A DNA stretch of 64,000 nt from Ilex aquifolium. Lineage: Eukaryota > Streptophyta > Magnoliopsida > Aquifoliales > Aquifoliaceae. The position numbers and the translations under genes are program-made. The stretch is taken from NCBI GenBank assembly GCA_951799425.1, contig OX637398.1:23198270-23262269 (forward strand), in the 5' to 3' direction. Shown piece after piece: positions 24,504 through 34,987 of this stretch. The stretch's first letter is position 1. Each line of letters begins with the position of its first letter. The notes beneath the pieces were generated by a model, which saw only the letters and a program-made list of their open reading frames with translations, was not told the origin of the DNA and did no database searches.

Positions 24504-24789
24504 TGTGACGCCCCATTTTCCGGGGGTCCTGTATTAACCGTTGACAACCCGTCAACCCGCGGAAATACCCGTGGATGTCGCTTAACCCGATACCGCGGCA
24601 CCACATTCCCTTTACCGGGATAAAAAAATACAAGTCCAATTTCTTTCGGTTGGTTGACCTATCCGAGATCCAATGTACCACCATTGGTATCCCCTTATTA
24701 TCCATTTGTAACATTAGAAGGGAGGAAAACATAGCCCAAAGACTTGGCAAAAGAAATAAAATAGAAAAAAAATTCTGAGTTTTGGAGAG

Positions 24790-24890
24790 CGTACCGGTAC
24801 GCTACGCCTTCTGGACCTTACCGTACCGGTACGCGTACCGATACGCTACGCCTTCTGGACCTTACCATACCAGTACGCGTACCGGTACGC
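24790..24890. repeat. GTACCGGTAC array, long allele
   Basis: Palindrome units alternate with the spacer CTACGCCTTCTGGACCTTAC. There is one more spacer-plus-unit block than in the 3' LTR, which accounts for the 44-bp length difference of the two LTRs. Confidence 0.88.
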
Positions 24891-26527
24891 CTGGCCCAGA
24901 ATTGCCCTTTTTACCTATTTTTCATTTCCAAGCCATTCCAAACCTCCCAAAACTCATCCAACACATGTTTAATGAGATTTTCCATATAATACATAACTTA
25001 TACAAGTTCCATTACAATCAATTCCATAATTTACACATCAAAATGGAATTTATACAAAAGTTTTACAAAAACTCGAACTAAGGCCACAAGCAGGCCCCCT
25101 TCATGCTTGATGCTCTCCGAGTGAGCCATCCGCCGGTGCAAAACCCACACCTGAAATGTTTCCCGTATAGGGTGAGCCAACGCCTAGTAGAGTAAATCCT
25201 ACAAGGGCTACTCTCCCCCTAGATGCTCATGCTCATGCAACATTCATTTGCAAACAATCATTTCTCACAAGGACATGCATCCTAAGTTGGAATGCAATAC
25301 TACCATGCCATGAAATGAGATGTCACTCCCTCATGCATTTCAACCCGAGTCCTCACCGACTCCTACAACACGATGCAATGCCAAAGTGTTTCATTTTATC
25401 ATTTATGTTTCATCAAATGACATTTTCAAAACTAGGGTCATTCTTGGGATCGGACTTTTTCATGGGCTAATACCAATGGTCTTCCACACCCGTACACTTT
25501 ATGGGCTCTTATACCAATGGAGTGCACCCCCCAAATCACCGGGTCTTTCACCCGAGAGGTCGTCATGCCTCTTCTTGCTCATCCCGACCTAATTTATCAT
25601 GCAATCAAGCGGCTTAGCTAGGTCTTCAACCCAACTTTTCCCAAGCCATACCGTCAATCACCAAGTGTGGTGTTGACATTAACCATACACACACCCATGT
25701 AATGAGATGCTTCCATGCACATGCAATGCTATGTCCCATTGCATACCACATGATGTTCCACATGTCAAGAACAACCCATGCACAATTTCAACATGTCCAT
25801 GGTAAATTTATATCCTAAGCATATAAATATCATAATCATTTCAATGTTAATATATCAACAAGCACATTTAATTACAAATCATATCATATGCATATGATTC
25901 CACAAGTTAAACTTAAGCATGTTATTTCAATTCAATTAAAACAACTACTTCCATTCAAACAAGGCATTTAATCAAACACCTTCTAGGCACAATTTATAAA
26001 TCTCATAATCATGCCTCAAATTTCCCCAAGTTACATAATAATTCACATGTAACTTCATACACCAAAGTTAAGCTAGAAATTAGATTTAAACCATCTCTAT
26101 GCTCACTTTTCCATTTCTATGACCATAAACCTATATATAAAGGTCTATCCTAGGCATAGCATATCAAAACTTTAGACTACTACATCTAAGGAAAGACTAC
26201 ACCAAAGTAGGGAGAACCCTACCTCTTGAAGCGTAATCACCCGAAGGAAGCTTCAAGAACACTTTCCTAGCCCAAGACTAGATTTCCCCCAAATCTCCTC
26301 TTTTGGATCTTCGGTGAAATCTCCCGTTCTTGGTGTGGTTGCGTAGCCCTCGTCGAGAGGATCGACTTTGACTCTTGGTTCGACGGATTCCGAGCGACGG
26401 AAGTCCGGGAGATCGCCGGAGAAAGCTTGAAGATCAAGGTTTTCTCTCTTTTCTCTCCCTCTTTCTCCACACGTTGAAGACCAGCACAATGGCAGAATTT
26501 TTCTGCCTAAAATGCAAATATTTGCCT

Positions 26528-26537
26528 CTATTTATAG
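26528..26537 (-). promoter_or_regulatory. TATA box of element B 5' LTR
   Basis: The minus strand reads CTATAAATAG about 390 bp inside the LTR 5' end, the same position as in E. Transcription from here would place roughly 2 kb of LTR in the RNA leader. Confidence 0.6.
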
Positions 26538-26927
26538 TTCTAATACTCGACCCATGTCGCGCCACGTGTCCTTCGCTTAATCGGGTCCGATTTCGTCCCG
26601 AAACGATTCGTTTGATCCCAGTTTAAGTTCAAATTAATTTTATTTGAACTTTAACTTAATTTTAAGGAAATTTCATAAAATTTATTTATGGGGACGTTCG
26701 TAAGGTAAATCGCCACGCAGTCGCCTCGAACGACGTGCAAAATCCGACTACTTCAGAATTTGACGAAATTTGACAAGGTGACTAAATTTCGCGATACGAA
26801 TTCAACAGCGAACTCCGTTTCCTCATCCGAGGTCTAGAACATGAGTATTTTAAATACGCATTATAGTGGCAAATTACTATTTTGCCCTTTTTGGAAAAAG
26901 TTCAAATTTCCTGGGTTTTACAAAATC

Positions 26928-27542
26928 ATCCCAAAAACATTCTTCCGCTTCCTTTGGAAATTTCATAGCTGAAAATACATTGAATGTAACATCTTGATCT
27001 TGGACTCGCATAGTTAACTCACATTTCTGTACATCAATAAGTGTTCTTCCCGTTGTTAAAAATGGTCGCCCAAGAATAATAGGTATTTCTCTATCTTCCT
27101 CACAATCTAAGACTATGAAATCAGCTGAAAAAATGAACTTATCCACTTTAACTAGAACGTCCTCAACTATGCCCCTTGGATAAGTGAGTGATCTATCTGC
27201 AAGCTGCAATATAACATTAGTAGGCTTTGCTTCTTTCAACCACAATTGCTGGTAGATTGAGAGTGGCATTAAGTTAACACTTGCTCCCAAGTCACACAAT
27301 GCTTTCCCAAAAAAGTGACTGCCTATTGTGCATGGAATTGTAAAGCTACTCAGATCTTTGAGCTCTGGTGGTAGCTTCTTTTGAAGAATAACACTACACT
27401 CCTCCGTAAGTGCCACTGTCTCAAAATCGCCTAGTTTTCTTTTCTTTGACAAAATTTTCTTCAAAAATTTCACATAGTTAGGCATTTTCTCAAATGCATC
27501 TGCGAAAGGAATATTTATTTGGAGCTTCTTAAACACTTCCAA
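26928..27542 (-). pseudogene. Athila aspartic protease fragment
   Basis: The minus-strand frame contains CDLGASVNLMPLSIYQQL (a retropepsin-like D-L/S-G-A box), LADRSLTYPRGIVEDVLVKV, FIVLDCEEDREIPIILGRPF and TGRTLIDVQ, typical of Athila protease. It ends toward element B, on whose other side the pol remnant 16694-17054 lies. It is part of the same broken Athila unit. Confidence 0.9.
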
Positions 27543-27575
27543 GAATTTAGAGAACTGTTTATCCCACTTTTGTTT

Positions 27576-28045
27576 CTACAAACGTTGTGGAAACGACACG
27601 GGAGGCACAATAGGTCTCGGATTACCTCCATTAGAACATGCAACTGGATCTTCTTCTTTCTTTTCATATTCCACATTCTTGCTATCTTTTATTTTTTTAT
27701 CCTTACTATCATCTTCATGTGATTGTTTTGGAGTTCCACCAACAACCTCAGGTAACTCTTTTTCGCTTCGTAATGTAATAGCATTGCAGTGCTCCTTACC
27801 TTCCCTCTTCAGATTGATCTCCGTATCACTAGGTAGAGTGTCTTGAGGTTGGTTGTTAATGGCATTAGCAAGTTGACCCATTTGATTTTCTAGGGTTCGG
27901 ATTGATACTTCCATACTGCTCATCCTTGTCTCATTTTGTGCTATGTACCTGGAAAGCAACTCCTCCAAATTCGACTTATTTTCCTGTTGTAGTGGAGCCT
28001 GATTCTGAAAGCCTGGTGGATATGATTGTGTTGGAGCAGAAGTTT
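27576..28045 (-). pseudogene. Athila gag C-terminal part
   Basis: The sequence reads PPGFQNQAPLQQENKSNLEE, IRTLENQMGQLANAINNQPQ, LPSDTEIN and then CNAITLRSEKELPE with an acidic/lysine-rich tail. This is the usual C-terminal region of Athila gag ahead of protease. It stops at the TSD of solo LTR 28046-30717 and resumes at 30723. Confidence 0.88.
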
Positions 28046-30717
28046 TGTAAACCCCCACACTTTTATAGATATTTATAGCGAGCAATTCATAATTTCATTG
28101 AAATGTAATATGTGTAAGGATGTATGCATGGACTAGGTAGATTGTAAACGTAGAAGAAAAAAATGTTCGTATTGTGAAAATACGGTAAATAGTAGTTGGA
28201 ACTTGGTTTTGATTTGTAGATGTATGAAATGGGGTGTAATAGAACTTGTAGGTATCAAGTTTTAGGTGGGAAACCATGTTAAACATGTATGGGATGGTAA
28301 TTTGGTTTTGGCTAATGAATGATGCTAGACATGGATCTTTATGCAAGCCATACTACCTATATTTGGAGATGGGTATGAGATAGAATTTGTGACAAAAGAC
28401 ACCCAAACTCTAGTTAGACAAGTATAGAAGAACCAAGCAGTCCGGCAGACTACCTTTCACCAATTTGATCATAACTCTTTGTTGGAAAGTCCAAATTGCG
28501 CACCGTTATTTTTGTTAGAACTCTAACTCGTATATCTTTCCAACCATATAGGTCACACATACTAGAAATATCTGAGTCAAACCAGTTTATTCTCCGAAGT
28601 TGACCAAAAATCTGCACTGTGGTGTTCCTTGGATAGTAATTTTAATGTTTTGAGTATAAATTTATTTTAGTTTTGAAATAAATCATAAAAATAAATGTTT
28701 TTAGGTTAAAATAACATTAAAAATGAATCCGGAACGTCGAAAAACCTTAGGGTAGTCATATGGATCAAATTGGAGATTTTTAGTGGCAAAACCGTAATTT
28801 TGGAGAAAACCCAAATTCAGCCATGAACAGTAACTCGGGGACTGCTGTGTTTAAAACACAGATTCAGCCCATTTGCCCTCATTTCTTTCACTCCCCTCAC
28901 ACCTCCACACCTCTTGGAACCCTAGAGAGCATTAAAGAGGAAGAAAGGAAGGGAAAAACAAGAGATTTAAGGGTAGATTCAAGATCAAAGCTCAAGTTCT
29001 TCATACAAACTAATGATTCAAGGTAGGGGTTTTCTTCTCAAATTCTTTCATTGAGACTTAGGGTATTATATATGTATGTTTTCCATATTCTTGGTAGTTA
29101 TATGATAAATAGCTATGAGTTCTTGGTTCCTTGGTTATTGAAACATAGCTTTGAAGAAAATACATGTTTGGTTCCAAGAAAACTTGTTCTTGAATTTCCA
29201 AAATCTTAGTTTTGGTTAAATACATATTTGGGTTATGAAAAATACATGAATTCTTGATTTCTAAATGCCTATTGTTGATTAAATCATGTTTTCATCTAAT
29301 CTCTATTCTTGTTCCAAGAAATCATGTTTTGTTTGGCAAAACCCTAGAATTTTGATATCAAGATTTTGAAGGTTTTATTGATATGATTTCTTGCATATCT
29401 TAATTCCTTATTATTATAGTCTATTGAGAATGGAACAATTGTGATACTTGAATTGTAAATGGAGATAAATGTTGGAATTGTGTGTTTGGTTGGTTGTTTG
29501 TGATGCACATGAGTGAGAGGTTCCTTGTAAGGATGCTCACCCCTTCCCAAGAGGTTCCTTGTAAGGATGCTTGGGAAGCAATGTAGTGATTGAGTGAGAG
29601 GTTCCTTGTAAGGATGCTCACCCCTTCCCAAGAGGTTCCTTGTAAGGATACTTGGGAAGCAATGTAGTGATTGAGTGAGAGGTTCTTTGTAAGGATGCTC
29701 ACCCCTTCCCAAGAGGTTCCTTGTAAGGATGCTTGGGAAACAATGAAGTGATTGGTGGGAGGTTCCTTGTAAGGATGCTTGGGAAACAATGTAGTGATTG
29801 ATGGGAGGTTCCTTGTAAGGATGCTCACCCCTTCGCAAGATGTTCCCAGTAAGGATGCTTGAGAATCAAACATGACCTAAAGGGGGGGTGGAGGTTACCT
29901 TAAAGTATGCCACCTACCGAAAGATTTGTTGGGAATTGTTTATGGCCATTAATGATTATTTGTATGTGGTGCTCGTTTATTCATTCAAGTAAGTTTTTTT
30001 TACATACACTTGAGATCCTTTTTAAATGTCACTACTTTCATTCAAATTATGTATCTATGATATGTTAAAATGAGACCGACCGTTCTAAATGCTTTTCTAA
30101 ACCTTGTTTGGGTTTGGGAGGATTTTTCTACAGAGCTTCGTGCTCACCCCCTACAGTTGAACATTTTTCAGAGTTTGTGCCAGAGGATGAGCTAGGTGCT
30201 AACGAGCCGGGCCATGGAGAGGCTTCACTAGAGGGATACTTGGATCCCGAGTGGGACATCTAAAGATGTCGTTGACTTTTGTTCTAGACTAGGATATTCT
30301 TTTGAAATACTGTGTAGTCTAGATTTCTTTTGTAATTTCCGCTGCGTTATAATAGTTAATGTTTTCTTCGGGAAATGTAAATGCCATTGTTGAGCTTATT
30401 CTTTTGATATTGTGGCCATGACTTGACTTATTCTTTTGGAATGTTATTGTGGGTATTACATACAATGAATGAAAATCTTTTCGGATAATGTGGTAAATAG
30501 TATATGGATAAATGGACTCGGTGTAGTCGATGTAGTATAATTGCACATGTTGTGTTTTGGGTAGAGCTCCCCGAACAAAGGAGACTCTGCCCGAATTTTG
30601 TTAAATTAAGGAATGATTGATATGAAGTCTTATTTATGGATGATTTATCTTAGTGCTCTCATGATGTAAATGGTTTTAGTATGTAATGCCGTCCAGGGTA
30701 GTTTTGGGGGCGTTACA
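28046..30717 (+). repeat. Solo LTR, TSD AGTTT
   Basis: This 2672-bp unit runs from TGTAAACCCCCACAC to TTTTGGGGGCGTTACA and is flanked by AGTTT at 28041-28045 and 30718-30722. It is the same family as 57717-60255, with which it shares most of its length. It has AAGGTAGGGG (29021-29030), GCTCACCCC...ACATTTTTCAG (30142-30171) and a minisatellite at 29514-29860. There is no PBS or interior. Confidence 0.93.
29514..29860. repeat. Minisatellite in solo LTR 28046-30717
   Basis: About four units of roughly 80 bp are built from GAGGTTCCTTGTAAGGATGC followed by either TCACCCCTTCCCA or TTGGGAAGCAATG. The long frames across it on both strands only reflect the repeat period. Confidence 0.88.
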
Positions 30718-30722
30718 AGTTT

Positions 30723-31889
30723 GGGCTTGATTATTATTGCAAGACAAGTTCAGATGAGTCCTCCAACCAGGTTATAATTGTTGAAATTATTGTCATGTTG
30801 CTGTCTGTTGAAGTTACTAACATATTGTACCGACTCTGAACTAATTGCACATTGATTGCTCGGATGGTTCTCGGCACACAATTCACAAATAACTGCCACA
30901 TTCTGAATAGGTTGCGCCCTTAAAGCATCAATCTTCTTTGTCAACGTAGCAACCTGTGCAGCCAGTGCAATAACAACATCAACTTCATAAATTTTTGCTA
31001 CCTTTGGCTGATTGATCCTCGTAGAGGGCCACTAATAATTGTTGGCAGTCATCTCTCCAATAACTCTAGGCTCCATCGAAATTTTTCTCCATCAATGCCC
31101 CACCTACAGCTGCATCGATACTAGTCCTAGTAGCACTAAACAACCCATTATAGAATGTCTGAACTTGCAACCACTTAGGAATACCATGGTGAGGGCATTT
31201 TAGGAGTAAATCCTTGAATCGCTCCCAAGCTTCATATAGAGTCTCAGAATCATGATGTGCGAATGATGTGATGTCGTTCCTCATCCTTGCAGTTTTAGCT
31301 GGTGGAAAGAATTTAGCTAAAAAAATTTGAGCTAAATATGTCCACGTAGTAATAGAACCCGGAGGCAACGAATGCAACCAACTCTTTGCCTTATCACGAA
31401 GTGTGAAAGGGAAAAGTCGGAGTTTAATCGCATCTTCGGTAACCCCGTTGTACTTGAACGTGTCGCAAATCTCCAGAAAACTCACCAAATGATCGTTTGG
31501 GTCATCGTTAGGCAAACCCCCAAACTGCACTGAATTCTGAATCATTTGGATTGTACCCGGCTTGATCTCGAAACTGTTTGCTTAAATTGCGGGCCTTTGA
31601 ATGCTCGATTGTATTTCTATAACAAGCGGCATAGCATAATCCCTTAGCGATTGTTGTTCTTCTTCAGCCATAGTTTCTTGATTTTTTACTACTTGACAAT
31701 GTTTTCGCAAGTTTCGGAGCCTTCTTTCGATTTCGTCTTCGTACGGTAGTAGCTCCTGACCTGTAGATCGTGTTTGCATACAAAATGCAAGAGTTCTTGC
31801 AAAAACAATTAAAACAGAAAATTAAATAAGTTTAAACTAAGATCAAATTGATTGAAATTAATATTGAAATAATTACTAGAATAAGTCTC
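30723..31889 (-). pseudogene. Athila gag N-terminal and middle part
   Basis: On the minus strand from the right it holds the start region (SLRDYAMPLVIEIQSSIQRP) and the gag domain ([58 protein letters not shown]). A zinc knuckle CELCAENHPSNQC follows near 30860. The gag domain frame lies at 31066-31545. Gag forms the particle of the element. It is broken, with several breaks, and continues beyond the solo LTR at 27576-28045. Confidence 0.9.
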
Positions 31890-31890
31890 C

Positions 31891-31903
31891 GACAACGGCG
31901 CTA
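31891..31903 (-). other. tRNA-Asp type PBS of the Athila unit
   Basis: The minus strand reads TAGCGCCGTTGTC, a slightly diverged TGGCGCCGTTGCC, six bases from the LTR end. It marks LTR 31910-33253 as the 5' LTR. Confidence 0.8.
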
Positions 31904-31909
31904 AAAACT

Positions 31910-33253
31910 TGCTGTCCAAATTTGATATTGACAATTTACATGCAAGTATACACGATCAACAAGTAATAAAGTGATAAGTAGAGTATCATTCCCACTGATA
32001 ATTATTACTAATAAATTCCAACTACTACCGTTATATCAATTCAATTTTATTTAAACAATTAAAATTTAATATGAATTCACTAGTTGAAAACTAAATCTAA
32101 ATTTAATAATCAAGGAATGAATTTACCAGATAAAAAAACTTAAGATTACAACTTCCCCTAATGCTTCGTATAAATCTTTCCACTCTCTTTCTAGTTAATT
32201 GATCAAAATAAGTTGTTAACTGAGAACTCAAAACTATTTATCAAACCCCTTCCGATAGTTAGATAAAAATATATCTCCCAATTAAATTACTATATTCCTA
32301 TGCAAAATAATTTGGAATAGATTCATTAAGTTCAAACTCTCATAAAATTTACACACGGCATATAGGTATATTCCTATCCTATACACAAACCCAGCTATTC
32401 AATCTTAAGAAGAATCAACCAAACGCATGTCATCATATTCAGATCTAATCCTAGAATTCATCTTCTAATTTCATCTAGGGAATCAAATTAATTGTTGGCC
32501 ACACAATCATATATTAAGCACAAAATATGATGAACAACTCATATATGATCAATAAGAATTAGAAACGAGAGTAGATCAATTTAACTAAACATCAGGTTCC
32601 GTTGCAATCTTAATAAAAATTTAGTCCGTAATGTAATTAAAAAACATCATCCTCAAATTAAACAACATCTCAGAAAATCAACAACTAAAAGTAAGAGAAA
32701 AGAATGAAAACTTAGTTGCAATCTTCAATCCCTCTCTAGCCTTCAAGTCCAATTTCTTCGTGTCGCTTTCTTCGATTCTTGCCTTCAATTTTTTAATCAA
32801 TTCTGGGTTCTCTCATGTTAGCAGCCCCCAAAATCAATATATTTATATCCCAACTCAAAACCTAGCATATATGTAGCATTAGAGTTCAATTTCGACTCAA
32901 AAACAAGTCATAATTCGCATCCACACTAAAACAGGGGTTGCAGCCCCTAAAATCAGTGTAGGGGCGCTGACTTTCTGTCCTCCTAGAGCTATAGTGTTGC
33001 ATGTAGAGCTGCGACGCTGATCCCCTTTTAAGCCTAGAGCTGCCCTTGTTGCTTAGTCTTAAAATAATCCAACATTTAGGCTACCAAATTACCTTGTTTC
33101 CTTCCAAATGGCCTTGTTTCTTTCCAAATGATGATCCCAATAAACTAACATTAGAACACACAAAACAAATAAAAAGGAACATTAAATACTTGAAAACTTG
33201 CAATTTCATCAAGCCAAGAATACTCAATTCGTAGGTATAAAACCCACTCATCA
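31910..33253 (-). repeat. 5' LTR of the Athila unit
   Basis: This 1344-bp LTR has the same ends as 7046-10217. The two differ by roughly 5% by eye, making this the oldest datable unit in the window. The sequence after its right end begins GAGGG. It shows the uninterrupted form of the site where solo LTR 7955-9802 is inserted in the sister LTR. Confidence 0.9.
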
Positions 33254-33406
33254 GAGGGCTTGGAATGCTCGGTTTCATACTCATGGTATTGCATGTATTA
33301 TGGGAGCCGATAAGGGCTCAGGTTGAGTTGCATGTGTGTCTCATCTCATATCATGGTTGGCATAGAGGATTCCATTGTTGAATTGCATATTCTTGAATAG
33401 AGAAGT
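33254..33406 (+). repeat. Scrap of a Tekay-like LTR
   Basis: About 150 bp (GGGCTTGGAATGCTCGG ... TGCATATTCTTGAATAG) align with 56537-56705 of the Tekay-like LTR fragment 56335-57513 at perhaps 75% identity. It is what remains of the older LTR next to the Athila chain. Confidence 0.6.
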
Positions 33407-34987
33407 TGATTAACCCTAATTAGTGTGTAAGCAAAAATGATTAAGTAATTAACTTTGTAAGATAAAACAATTAAACATTATGAATTAGGGATTGTGCATA
33501 AATTAAAGTTTTAAATACTTTATGTTTGAATTTCAGGGTCTAATACAGAAATACAAGAGAATATGAGGTAAAATTGCAAAGCTGGAAACAACGAAGGACC
33601 AAAGTGTAAAAACGACACATGGAAGCTCCAGCCTGCGACACATGCCCCTGCTGCAAGACACTCCAAACTCCAAGAACCTGACAAGTGCCCCTACTGCAAG
33701 GCTTCACCATCCGGATGGTAGGGGACGACCAAGCAAGGTGGAAGGCTTTAAAAACTCCACCTTGTGCTTCTATTTTACCTATAAATATGCACTCCCTCCT
33801 TCCTTTATTCAAGGCCGGCCACCCCAAAGCCAAAGAGAGAAAGAAAGAAAGAGAAATTCTTCGTCGGTCGGCTCTTTACCAATATTCTGTATTTCTACAT
33901 TTCTGTTTAGTCTTTCTATTCAGATAGTTGAACTACCGCCACTTTGTTGTTTTGAATAATAATAAGAGTGGTTGTGTTTCAAGTGTTCCTTGTGAAAGAA
34001 GTTTTAGAGTTTGTATTTTCATTTCAGTTATAATGACGAATACCCGCACTCCGTACTTGTCAGTAGCAATGGGGTGTGAGTAGTCGTTTATACCCCTCGG
34101 TGAAGGGTGAACATATGTATATTATCGATTAGATTATGGAAATGTTGATGTTTTATATTTATCTATATATGTACTATACGCTTCATGCATGATACAGCGA
34201 TGTACGTAGTTTCGGTGTTGTGCTTGAAATTATGTCATCGGTGCATCATCAACCTGCTAGTTAAACAACCACGGTATTCCTACCAGTATGGCTAGGCCTC
34301 CACCGGAACCCTGAGGATGTTCTACTGATCCATGGTACAAAACCTAAATGATCCTCATGAATGGCTTGTCCTTCTGGGTTATTAGGGTTATTTGATTACT
34401 ATATATAACTATATTGCCAGTCTAACAACCACGGTGTTACTACCGGTATGGTTAGTCCTCTACCGGAATACTGAGGATGTTTAACTGGTATATATATATC
34501 ATAGATGACCTATTGGGTAATTCAAGTATTCCTCATGAATGGCTTGGCCTTCTGGTTCACTCGGATTAGTCAATTGGCACATCTATAACCAGCTAACCTA
34601 AGAAGTTGCCGTGTTATGACTAATACCAACTGCTAACCTAAGAAGTTGTTGAGTTATGGTTTATTATGTACGCACTTATTATCACTAGAAAATTGAATAA
34701 TTCAAGTATTTCTCATGAATGGCTTGTCCTTCTGGTGTGCTTGGATTAATCAATTGTCGTGAATATAACCATCTAACCTAAGAATTTGCTGTGTTATAAC
34801 TAATATCACCAGCTAACCTAAGAAGTTGTTGTGTGATGGTTTATATACATCAGACCTACCGGTTGACTTGCCAGTAATATGTAAGTTAATTGCTGTAAGG
34901 AAGCATTTCCAGTATTTAACCGATATAAAGTATATGTGATCCTCTAAACTGAAGTGTATCTTTTATATTATTGTCATTAACAAGCTT
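33407..34987 (+). repeat. Athila-type LTR, first part (left arm of a fold-back)
   Basis: It starts TGATTAACCCTAATTAG and continues after element E at 54236-54479, giving an LTR of about 1.8 kb. It contains an irregular tandem block (34230-34860) with CATGAATGGCTTGTCCTTCT and CTAACCTAAGAAGTTG units. The same sequence recurs inverted at 54892-56334. Confidence 0.82.

Larger units (their letters stand above)
17060..26922 (-). mobile_element. Tekay/Del chromovirus element B, near-whole, TSD AAATC
   Basis: This 9863-bp element has two LTRs, tRNA-Met PBS, leader, gag, protease, RT, RNase H, integrase with a C-terminal chromodomain, and PPT. It is flanked by AAATC at 17055-17059 and 26923-26927. 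It looks almost whole, with about one break. By eye its LTRs differ at about 25 positions (around 1%) plus a copy-number difference in the palindrome array, which suggests an age of a few hundred thousand years. It is inserted in Athila pol. Confidence 0.96.
24504..26922 (-). repeat. 5' LTR of element B
   Basis: It is 2419 bp with the same ends as the 3' LTR. Its features on the minus strand are a TATA box CTATAAATAG at 26528-26537, a donor-like AGAGGTAGGG at 26217-26226, an acceptor-like CATTTCAGGTG near 25151 and the long form of the palindrome array at 24790-24890. Confidence 0.95.

Noticed and set aside
28823-29026. Host exon candidate starting MNSNSGTAVFK
   Set aside because: The same sequence recurs in the sister solo LTR near 58610-58815, where the frame is not kept.
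29344-29873. Two long minus-strand frames with repeated RNLLGRGEHPYKEP motifs
   Set aside because: They are translations of a minisatellite in an LTR, open in more than one frame because of the repeat period.
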